From Aquimarina sp040786285 (GTDB taxonomy: Bacteria; Bacteroidota; Bacteroidia; Flavobacteriales; Flavobacteriaceae), in NCBI RefSeq assembly GCF_040786285.1, contig NZ_JBFMKQ010000005.1, positions 124,001 through 188,000 of the forward strand: DNA of 64,000 bases, in the 5' to 3' direction. How positions within the stretch are numbered: position 1 is the first letter of the stretch; every line of letters begins with the position of its first letter. Under the pieces are notes generated by a model, which was not told the DNA's origin, did not search any database, and was given only the letters and a program-made list of their open reading frames with translations. Both the position numbers and the translations under genes were made by a program. Shown piece by piece: positions 1 to 5,806 of this stretch.

Positions 1-97
1 CAACATTGTCAAAAATCAATTTTAGAAATTTTTCTACCACTGGTTCTTTGCCATCAGGAAATTCGGCAGGAGTATATTGATTTATTTTGATTGGCAC
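1..97 (-). CDS. 5' part of a cassette gene (hypothetical, cut by window edge)
   Basis: An open frame runs off the left edge from a GTG at 95-97, preceded by AAGAAG on the minus strand and by an in-frame TAA four codons upstream. It begins MPIKINQYTPAEFPDGKEP. The start lies 26 bases inside the cassette end (ggtaac, 118-123), the same spacing as in the other cassettes, which supports the call. The product is not recognised from 32 residues. Confidence 0.5.
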   Translation of the reverse strand, partial: MPIKINQYTPAEFPDGKEPVVEKFLKLIFDNV

Positions 98-120
98 CTT
101 CTTATTTTAAGATTTGTGGT

Positions 121-180
121 AACGTCTCTTGTATGTTGCGTTTGCTTCCCGAAGGGAGCATATGCAATATACAAATTGTT
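121..180 (-). repeat. attC-like recombination site, 60-bp class
   Basis: The site runs from AAC to GTT and folds into one stem: TTGTAT/ATACAA, then TTGC/GCAA, then GCTtCCC/GGGAGC with one bulged T. The bases between the outer AAC/GTT and the stem (gtctc and att) do not pair. An unpaired spacer plus a single extrahelical base are known features of folded integron attC sites. Its near-identical partner lies at 1199-1258. Confidence 0.8.
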
Positions 181-1177
181 AGGTGCTTTTTATTTTATCG
201 TTCACTAATTCGGTTGCGGTTTTAGCAAAGGATTTAGTAATCAGTTTCAATTCCTTTTTTTCCAACTGGTTAGTTATTTGATGATAATCTTTTAAGAAAT
301 CCTCTACAACATCTTTATTAAACATCCCCAATACGCTTCCGAAATCCTTTTGAGAAACTTCTCCAATTTTACTGATAACATTATTCAATCTGTTTTCAGT
401 CACATAGGTTAGAATGGCTTCTTGAAGCTTAACTACTTTATCAGAAAGTTCATCTTCCAATTTTATGGATTTGTGATATTTTTTGTTTTCAGACCATTTC
501 TCATTCTTGTTCTTAAGAATAACTCGAACACCATTATTGAAATGTCTTGTTTTTATTGGTTTAATGACTACTCCCTCGACAATGTTTGGAACTAATTCAG
601 GAAGATTAAATTCCTTAGGTAACGTTGAATTAAAATCGTTAGGATAATTCATGCATTCGTTGATATTTCCTCTAAACACAGTTTTTGCGTGAAGCAAATT
701 TTGTTTTTCAAAATGTTCATTAGACACATCAACATTTAAATAGATTTCTGAATTGATTAAGATATCAAAAGCGTAAAAGTGATTTTTAGGACTATAAAAG
801 ATGCCTTTTTGAACAATTATTGATTTTTTATCACTTTCAACTTCTTTATGAGGATAATCTCCACCAATTATTTCTCCAAAAATTGTTAGTTGTTTTAAGT
901 CCTCAAATTCATTTTTTAAGTCTAACCAAATGTTTTTAAGCTTAGGTTCTATTTGTTTTAGAATCAAATCATGATTATAGAATTTTTCATCGTTGGATAT
1001 TTGGTCAGTTCTTTTTGCAGAAAAAAAGTCTTCCCCATTTGTTGTCCAATAACTTAGATTGGCTCCATGAACTTTCTCTTGAACAATAAACTCATCATTC
1101 CAAAATCCATGACCTTTAATTCTATCTAAAAATTCGTCACGGTATGTGTTTTCTATGGAAGTATATTTTTTAAACAT
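179..1177 (-). CDS. RNA ligase, T4 Rnl2 family
   Basis: ATP-dependent ligase that seals 3'-OH/5'-phosphate nicks in RNA duplexes by lysine adenylylation. All nucleotidyltransferase motifs are visible: motif I EKVHGAN with the adenylated Lys35, motif III FGEIIGG at 100-106, IIIa FYAFDI at 134-139, IV VEGVVIKP at 200-207, and V RVILKNKNEKW from 218. The N-terminus MFKKYTSIEN and the C-terminal stretch VISKIGEVSQKDFG closely resemble phage T4 Rnl2, and 332 residues matches its 334. It is the single gene of its cassette: the stop codon overlaps the left core site and the start lies 22 bases from the right one. A phage-type RNA repair enzyme as cassette cargo suggests a role in surviving RNA-cleaving phage defence or toxins (inference). 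Confidence 0.93.
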   Translation of the reverse strand: MFKKYTSIENTYRDEFLDRIKGHGFWNDEFIVQEKVHGANLSYWTTNGEDFFSAKRTDQISNDEKFYNHDLILKQIEPKLKNIWLDLKNEFEDLKQLTIFGEIIGGDYPHKEVESDKKSIIVQKGIFYSPKNHFYAFDILINSEIYLNVDVSNEHFEKQNLLHAKTVFRGNINECMNYPNDFNSTLPKEFNLPELVPNIVEGVVIKPIKTRHFNNGVRVILKNKNEKWSENKKYHKSIKLEDELSDKVVKLQEAILTYVTENRLNNVISKIGEVSQKDFGSVLGMFNKDVVEDFLKDYHQITNQLEKKELKLITKSFAKTATELVNDKIKST

Positions 1178-1198
1178 TTATTTCTTCTAATTGCACCT

Positions 1199-1258
1199 AA
1201 CGTCTCTTGTATGGTGCGTTTGCTTCCCGAAGGGAGTATATGCATTATACAAATTGTT
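1199..1258 (-). repeat. attC-like recombination site, 60-bp class
   Basis: Nearly identical to the site at 121-180 and the same length, with the stem TTGTAT...ATACAA and the inner GCTtCCC/GGGAG hairpin. It separates the RNA ligase cassette from the two-gene cassette at 1259-2097. The RNA ligase cassette ends in GCACCTAAC (1193-1201), the exact reverse complement of its start GTTAGGTGC (178-186). Confidence 0.8.
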
Positions 1259-1269
1259 GTAAAACGTTT

Positions 1270-1548
1270 TTACTTGTTTAATTTATTCCATTCTTGCCAA
1301 GTTAAGAATGTCTCCTCTTTTTTTTCGTCGAACACAATCCATCCACCAGCTTTATTAGATAATTCTCTCAAATTATTTATCATTTTTTCGGTAAAAACAA
1401 GTGTGCCGTATTCTTTTATTTTGTTATTCATTGCATTCCAAAGTGCAAACTCCAATTTATCCATCCATCCAGCGGTGTATGCTAATTCAGATAGTTCACT
1501 CATATACTCAGCAAGTTTTAATTGTTCTTTATTTAAATCTTCCAGCAT
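1270..1548 (-). CDS. Hypothetical cassette protein, 92 aa
   Basis: Second gene of a two-gene cassette. The product is acidic, soluble and probably helical, rich in Trp and Glu, with no signal peptide or membrane segment. No family is recognised. It starts 4 bases after the stop of the 174-aa gene upstream (1553-2077), so the two are probably translationally coupled. Its stop lies 12 bases from the core site at 1256-1258. A small acidic partner of a larger upstream protein would fit an immunity or antitoxin protein, but that is only a layout-based guess. Confidence 0.7.
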   Translation of the reverse strand: MLEDLNKEQLKLAEYMSELSELAYTAGWMDKLEFALWNAMNNKIKEYGTLVFTEKMINNLRELSNKAGGWIVFDEKKEETFLTWQEWNKLNK

Positions 1549-1552
1549 TATA

Positions 1553-2077
1553 TTAATTCAGTTTAGCTTTTAACTTATCCCAAAAGGTGATTTTTTCGTT
1601 TGATTCACCATCTTTTGTGAATTTTATTTTATTCCAATGTTTGTCTAAATCCTTAACGGTCTTTATTCTTAAACCTTTGATATTTATTTCGGCTAAACCT
1701 GTTATTAAATCGTCCGACATATTTTTATAGAGAGCAATATTTTCTTTTTCAACGTCACTAATTTCAACATCTTTAATTTTTGAACTAAATTCAGATGAGA
1801 GCCTTTTCCATAGTTCAGCGTCTTTATAGTCTGAATTATAACAGATTATTGGTTTTTCGTTGTCTCTTTTGTTTACGAACTGAATAATTTCCGCAAACAT
1901 TTTGGTTTTCTGATTTACATTTAAATCCGTTTTTGTCAAATCATCAAAGTGAATTCTAATTCCATCTATCCAAGTAGAACTTAATTCATATTCTTTTCCA
2001 TCCAGCTTATATATAATTCCTTCGCCCCTAAAACCGAATTTAATATGAGAAAAGTCGTTTGTGTTATCTCTTGACAT
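1553..2077 (-). CDS. Hypothetical cassette protein, 174 aa
   Basis: First gene of the two-gene cassette; its start is 21 bases inside the right core (GTTTTACAAC, 2091-2100). The product is soluble, without signal peptide or membrane helix. The first 80 residues look beta-rich (KFGFRGEGIIYKLDGKEYEL) and the rest helical and lysine-rich. No family is recognised. It is read with the 92-aa gene at 1270-1548 four bases downstream, and the pair moves as one cassette. Confidence 0.7.
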   Translation of the reverse strand: MSRDNTNDFSHIKFGFRGEGIIYKLDGKEYELSSTWIDGIRIHFDDLTKTDLNVNQKTKMFAEIIQFVNKRDNEKPIICYNSDYKDAELWKRLSSEFSSKIKDVEISDVEKENIALYKNMSDDLITGLAEINIKGLRIKTVKDLDKHWNKIKFTKDGESNEKITFWDKLKAKLN

Positions 2078-2097
2078 TAGTTTTTAGAATGTTTTAC

Positions 2098-2260
2098 AAC
2101 GTTTAATATATGTGTCGTAGCAGGGCAAAATGTTACCTTGCTTTTCGATTTTTCTGCGCATTGGTTGCTAGCTTTTTCTTTTTGCAAGTATTGCGCCTTC
2201 ATAAATATACAACAACCATTCGATTGATCACTTTACTGCTATGATCACATATATCGTGTT
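2098..2260 (-). repeat. attC-like recombination site, 163-bp class
   Basis: The outer arms AAC...AATATATGTGTCGTAGCAG and CTGCTATGATCACATAT...GTT pair over the ends. The inner region is a long, mostly conserved spacer containing ctgcgcattg and tgcaagtattgcgcc. Sites at 3385, 4233 and 17071 have exactly the same length and nearly the same sequence, as the repeat sites of a large chromosomal integron do. Confidence 0.85.
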
Positions 2261-2272
2261 GTGCAACGTTTT

Positions 2273-2659
2273 TTATTCTTCTTTTACTTTCAATTTGTTA
2301 AAAGAACGGACTCTATTTTGATCTTGTTTTTTCAAAATTTGGAAAGCCGTAAAGGGTATAAAAAGACACGCTCCAAATACAAATGCTAAATCTAAGATTT
2401 GAGGGGAATCAATTAAATTCTTTGTAAAATAACCTGTGATCAAAATTCCAATTACGAAAATCAAAATTGCCACAATTAAAGTCAGATTTGATTTTTTAGT
2501 ATAAACATCATTGATATGCAATTCAGTTGTGTTTTTACACTTTTTACAATCAATTTGTTTAATTTTCCCTTCTTTCATTGAAAATTGTACTCTAGTTCGA
2601 GCCTTTGTCCTAAATTCCAATTCGGTATCACAAGTTTTACATTGTCCGTATACTTTCAT
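2273..2659 (-). CDS. Zinc-ribbon membrane protein, hypothetical
   Basis: 128 residues. A CxxC pair at C7/C10 (GQCKTC) and another at C38/C41 (DCKKC) suggest an N-terminal zinc ribbon. Two hydrophobic segments follow at about 59-77 and 86-106, then a basic tail ending NKLKVKEE. It is probably an inner-membrane protein with a cytoplasmic metal-binding head; the function is unknown. It is the only gene in a cassette whose ends GTTGTGCAAC (2258) and GTTGCACAAC (2674) are exact reverse complements. Confidence 0.72.
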   Translation of the reverse strand: MKVYGQCKTCDTELEFRTKARTRVQFSMKEGKIKQIDCKKCKNTTELHINDVYTKKSNLTLIVAILIFVIGILITGYFTKNLIDSPQILDLAFVFGACLFIPFTAFQILKKQDQNRVRSFNKLKVKEE

Positions 2660-2680
2660 TTATTCAGATTGATGTTGCAC

Positions 2681-2845
2681 AACGCCAAATATATGAATCG
2701 GAGCAAGGCAAGCAAGCCTGAACCAATTGATTTATCTGCGCATTTTTTTTCTTGTTTAACTTATAAAAAATTTAGTACCACTGCAAAAAGGAAATGACCT
2801 TTCGATCCAGCATTAAACTTTTGCTCTGATTTCATATATGATGTT
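2681..2845 (-). repeat. attC-like recombination site, divergent 165-bp copy
   Basis: The ends AAC..AAATATATGAA-TCGGAGCA and TGCTCTGA-TTTCATATATG..GTT form a long imperfect stem. The inner sequence differs from the 163-bp class, although ctgcgcat is kept. Structure is conserved more than sequence, as expected for a site recognised in folded form. Confidence 0.75.
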
Positions 2846-2857
2846 ACAGGCAGGCTT

Positions 2858-3364
2858 TTAACAAGACGTCCAATACCTGAATCTTATTAATTTTCCGTTT
2901 TTGATTTCAAGTATTATTCCATCATCGGTTTTTTCGTGTAGAACAGTAAACAGTCCGCTTAATTGTCCTTTATCCATTCGGTTTTTAATTTGACTACCAA
3001 ATATTTCAGAAAGTTTTTCCAATTCCGTTTCACAGTTCAATATATGTTTTCCATAAGTTAATCCCACAGAGTTGTCATTTTCAAAATCAATTTTCTCAAT
3101 TAAGTATTTTGCTTTTTTATTTCCAGTAAATCTTACTTTTTCATAGTCAAGAGAAAAATATTTGCCTCCTTGCCAATCTGCGGATAATCCGCCGCAATCA
3201 TAGTTTGGTTCAAATTCTCGATTTGGATTTCCAAGCTTTCCGATAATTTTTGACTTAGAAGAAAAAAAGTTTAGTTCTTTGAATTGAAACTTGTCAAAAT
3301 CTAAAGTTTGTCCAAAACTTAGTTGACAGGGTAAAATTAGTATTAGGATGTAAATTATTCTCAT
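2858..3364 (-). CDS. Secreted hypothetical cassette protein, 168 aa
   Basis: An N-terminal signal peptide (MRIIYILILILPCQLSFGQ) predicts export. The mature part of about 150 residues has four or five Cys (DCGGL, LNCETE, C-terminal TSC) and mixed alpha/beta character. No family is recognised. It occupies a cassette with perfectly complementary ends, GTTACAGGCA (2843) and TGCCTGTAAC (3378), and starts 21 bases inside the right end. Confidence 0.7.
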   Translation of the reverse strand: MRIIYILILILPCQLSFGQTLDFDKFQFKELNFFSSKSKIIGKLGNPNREFEPNYDCGGLSADWQGGKYFSLDYEKVRFTGNKKAKYLIEKIDFENDNSVGLTYGKHILNCETELEKLSEIFGSQIKNRMDKGQLSGLFTVLHEKTDDGIILEIKNGKLIRFRYWTSC

Positions 3365-3384
3365 TTGTAATTATGCTTGCCTGT

Positions 3385-3547
3385 AACGTTTAATATATGT
3401 GTCGTAGCAGGGCAAAATGTTACCTTGCTTTTTGAATTTTCTGCGCATTGGTTGCTAACTTTAACTTTTTGCAAGCATTGCGCCTTACCAAATATACAAG
3501 AACCATTCGATTGATCACTTAACTGCTATGATCACATATATAGTGTT
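3385..3547 (-). repeat. attC-like recombination site, 163-bp class
   Basis: Nearly the same sequence as 2098-2260 and exactly 163 bp. Outer arms AATATATGTG / CACATATATAG pair, with AAC and GTT at the ends. It lies between the secreted-protein cassette and the short cassette at 3548-3821. Confidence 0.85.
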
Positions 3548-3678
3548 ACAGCACGTACTTTTTATTTTAGGATTCCGTTTACGTTTTGTTCCGTAATCCT
3601 TAGTTTTTCGTCACGATTCCGTTGTGAATCTTCATAAAACACTTCCAATTATTTATCTGAGTACTGTCCGTTTAGAGT

Positions 3679-3804
3679 TCAGATTGCGTATTGCTTTTCA
3701 GATTTCCATTCCGTTAGTTTTTCAATTCGGCGCACATTTTTCCGCGATTTTAGATTCCGTTCATTTTCGTACTGCTTGCGTAATTTTCCGCCCTCAAATT
3801 CCAT
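3679..3804 (-). CDS. Possible 41-aa cassette ORF
   Basis: The only minus-strand reading frame at the gene-start end of this 274-bp cassette. ATG lies 18 bases inside the right end (GTGCTGTAAC, 3815-3824), the spacing seen for real cassette genes. The product is very basic and charged (starts MEFEGGKLRKQYENERN, ends WKSEKQYAI). About 130 bases of the cassette remain without a frame, and part of the sequence recurs in the gene-less cassette at 3947-4232, so it may be a remnant. Confidence 0.35.
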   Translation of the reverse strand: MEFEGGKLRKQYENERNLKSRKNVRRIEKLTEWKSEKQYAI

Positions 3805-3821
3805 TCTGGATTATGTGCTGT

Positions 3822-3946
3822 AACGTTTAATGTATAATTTCGTAGCGGGCAAACTCGCAAGTAATGCTCCGCACTGACACGAAGATAGCAAACGCGCGTG
3901 AAATTCCGTTAGGAATTTCCGCCGCTATGAACTTATACATTTTGTT
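3822..3946 (-). repeat. attC-like recombination site, 125-bp class
   Basis: Arms AATGTATAA...TTCGTAGCGGGC and GCCGCTATGAA..TTATACATT pair below AAC/GTT ends. It contains a second small hairpin, gaaattccgttaggaatttc. The related 123-bp copy at 17846-17968 shares both the ends and the gaatttcc/ggaaattccgccgc block. Confidence 0.8.
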
Positions 3947-4232
3947 ATGCGCCGGCTTTTTTATTCAGCCGGGACTTTGCAAAATTGCCTTAAGCAAAGC
4001 GATGATTGCTTGCGAACTGCTTTTTCCAATTCCCGCGATCGCTTTGCGACTTTGGATTGGACGATAACTCTCACAAAAAATCACTAGCCCAAATTCCGTC
4101 CGAATCGGGGAGGAGCTCCAACTTTTGAATCGGTAAAAATCTTTAAAAAAAATACTCAGACCTTTCCTCCGTAGCCCGTCCGTTTACGTTCTACATTGCG
4201 TTTTGCTTTTCAGACCTCCGATGCTGGCGCCT
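3947..4232 (-). other. Cassette without a convincing gene
   Basis: The ends are GTTATGCGCC (3944) and GGCGCCTAAC (4226), complementary at 9 of 10 positions. No minus-strand ATG frame longer than a few codons exists; a GTG frame of about 40 codons at the left end is weak. The interior holds inverted repeats: gcaaagcgat (3994-4003) with atcgctttgc (4038-4047), and a GC-rich hairpin gccggct/agccgg at 3951-3972. A block near its right end resembles the cassette at 3548-3821. It may encode an RNA, a promoter or a decayed gene. Confidence 0.55.
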
Positions 4233-4395
4233 AACGTTTTATATATGTGTCGTAGCAGGGCAAAATGTTACCTTGCTTTTCGATTTTTCTGCGTATTGGT
4301 TGCTAACTTTTCCTTTTTGCAAGCATTGCGCCATTGCAAAAATACAAGAACCATTCGATTGATCACTTAACTGCTATGATCACATATATCGTGTT
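4233..4395 (-). repeat. attC-like recombination site, 163-bp class
   Basis: Nearly identical to the sites at 2098 and 3385 and the same length. The terminal arms ATATATGTG/CACATATAT pair, with AAC at 4233-4235 and GTT at 4393-4395. Confidence 0.85.
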
Positions 4396-4405
4396 GGCAG
4401 TAGTT

Positions 4406-4837
4406 TTATTTTGTAATAAACTTGGCTAATATAAGATTAGATTTCATATCCTTTTCCCTGATTTTTTCTCCACATCTATTATAACTAATGGCTTTTCCGT
4501 TATCAGATTTTCTATTTATGAGATATTCAACTATTTCATTTCCTTCTATTTTGAGTCGGTTAAAGATTTCGAACCTCCAAGTATCACCTGACTCAATGGA
4601 TTTAGTCACTCGTTGTAATATTATATTAGAATCAGAATCTATAATTCTGTCAGTAGTTTTTATTTTTTTATTGTGCGTTGAAAAGAATAGAATTCTTCTC
4701 GATTTTTCTTGAACTTCTGTTTTTAAATAAATATCAGATTGCACACAACTTTCCATTGAATTTAATTCAGGATTATTTTGCGAGAATCCACAAAAATGAA
4801 ATATGAGAAGAAATGATATTGTATGTATAATTTTCAT
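4406..4837 (-). CDS. Secreted hypothetical cassette protein, 143 aa
   Basis: The signal peptide MKIIHTISFLLIFHFCGFSQ predicts export; a Cys near the cleavage point could make it a lipoprotein, but the lipobox is poor. The mature region contains two Cys (ESCVQ, NRCGE) and a beta-rich middle. No family is recognised. It is alone in a cassette with exactly complementary ends (GTTGGCAGTA 4393, TACTGCCAAC 4845). Confidence 0.7.
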   Translation of the reverse strand: MKIIHTISFLLIFHFCGFSQNNPELNSMESCVQSDIYLKTEVQEKSRRILFFSTHNKKIKTTDRIIDSDSNIILQRVTKSIESGDTWRFEIFNRLKIEGNEIVEYLINRKSDNGKAISYNRCGEKIREKDMKSNLILAKFITK

Positions 4838-4851
4838 TTTGAATTACTGCC

Positions 4852-5037
4852 AACGTTAAATATATGGCAAGTGGGGCAGAAAACAAGCAATTATTTTCGG
4901 TTTAACCACAAGCCAAATCTTTTTATTTTGTTTTAATTTTTCTCTTTTAATACCAAATCAAAAGATTTGGCGACTTAGCAAATAGACAATAACTTTTAGG
5001 TGAAACACTAATCGCCCTATTTGCTATATATAGTGTT
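4852..5037 (-). repeat. attC-like recombination site, 186-bp variant
   Basis: Longest well-formed site of this array. Outer arms AAATATATGGCAA and TTTGCTATATAT pair under AAC/GTT. A second stem, GCCAAATCTTTT / AAAAGATTTGGC, pairs perfectly inside it. The inner sequence is unrelated to the 163-bp class. Confidence 0.78.
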
Positions 5038-5052
5038 GTACACCGTAATTAT

Positions 5053-5733
5053 TTAATGACTAATCGAAGTATAAATATTATATTCCTTTAGTATTTTATT
5101 ATTACTCCAGTCAATTTCCAACACTTGATATGACCTACTAACATTAGGGTGCTTTTTAGGAAACTGAAACTTCCAGGACATTGTGTTATTTCCTTTATCA
5201 TATATCAAATCCACATCATAGTCAGTTGAATTTAGAGTTTTCTTTTCCGCCCATTTCATTGCTTTTTTCTCAATTTCAGTACGCTCGACAAAATCGTTTA
5301 CTTTTCCGAACCATTTTCGAGGCCAGTTGCAGTCAATAATTTGTCCATATTCATCCATATCCACTTTGAGAGGATAATTAATGATTCCGATATCAGGTTT
5401 TACAAGTTTAAAAACAAACTGATACTTTGTTATAATCCAGCCTCTATCAAATGCATTTGGATTCTCCTTAAAGTATCCCGCTAAATCAGAAACATATCCA
5501 TCTTTGAAGAGTGCGTTAGCATATAACTCGTCTAAAATTATTTTAAGATAGTTGTCAAGATTAAATCGAATATTCTCGGGTACTTTTTTCAAGTCGGTTA
5601 TATATTCACTGTATTGTTTATCTCCTATTAATGATGATAAATCAATAATTTCAGTATTTACAATTATCTTTTCTTGTGAAAAAGATGTGAAACTAAAAAT
5701 TAATAAAATAATTGCTGTTAATGTTTTTCTCAA
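5053..5733 (-). CDS. Secreted hypothetical protein in the recombinase-proximal cassette
   Basis: About 226 residues with a signal peptide (RKTLTAIILLIFSFTSFSQ) and a mature domain rich in Trp, Lys and Asp; a stretch around NCNWPRKW-like residues and MSWKFQFPKKHPN suggests a beta fold. No family is recognised. There is no ATG at the 5' end. The TTG at 5731-5733 gives a normal signal peptide and lies 25 bases from the cassette end, as in other cassettes; a TTG at 5758-5760 would start inside the recombination core. Ends GTTGTACACC (5035) and GGTGTACAAC (5749) match perfectly. Confidence 0.7.
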   Translation of the reverse strand: MRKTLTAIILLIFSFTSFSQEKIIVNTEIIDLSSLIGDKQYSEYITDLKKVPENIRFNLDNYLKIILDELYANALFKDGYVSDLAGYFKENPNAFDRGWIITKYQFVFKLVKPDIGIINYPLKVDMDEYGQIIDCNWPRKWFGKVNDFVERTEIEKKAMKWAEKKTLNSTDYDVDLIYDKGNNTMSWKFQFPKKHPNVSRSYQVLEIDWSNNKILKEYNIYTSISH

Positions 5734-5748
5734 TAGTTTCGTCTTTAT

Positions 5749-5806
5749 GGTGTACAACAATTGTATATAGTTACAAAAGGTAACTATATTTCTTTTTTAT
5801 CAGGAG
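5749..5806. other. Candidate attI-like primary site between array and recombinase
   Basis: After the last cassette end (GGTGTACAAC, 5749-5758) comes AATTGTATATAG, resembling the outer arm of the 60-bp sites. A perfect 10-bp stem follows, ATATAGTTAC (5765-5774) and GTAACTATAT (5780-5789), around a 5-base loop. The recombinase stop codon is at 5807. In an integron this is where the primary insertion site lies. The hairpin has no T-run on the minus side, so a terminator is less likely. Confidence 0.5.

Noticed and set aside
1211..1573. Plus-strand ORF of 120 codons
   Set aside because: It runs through an attC-like site and antisense to the 92-aa cassette gene, with no domain features.
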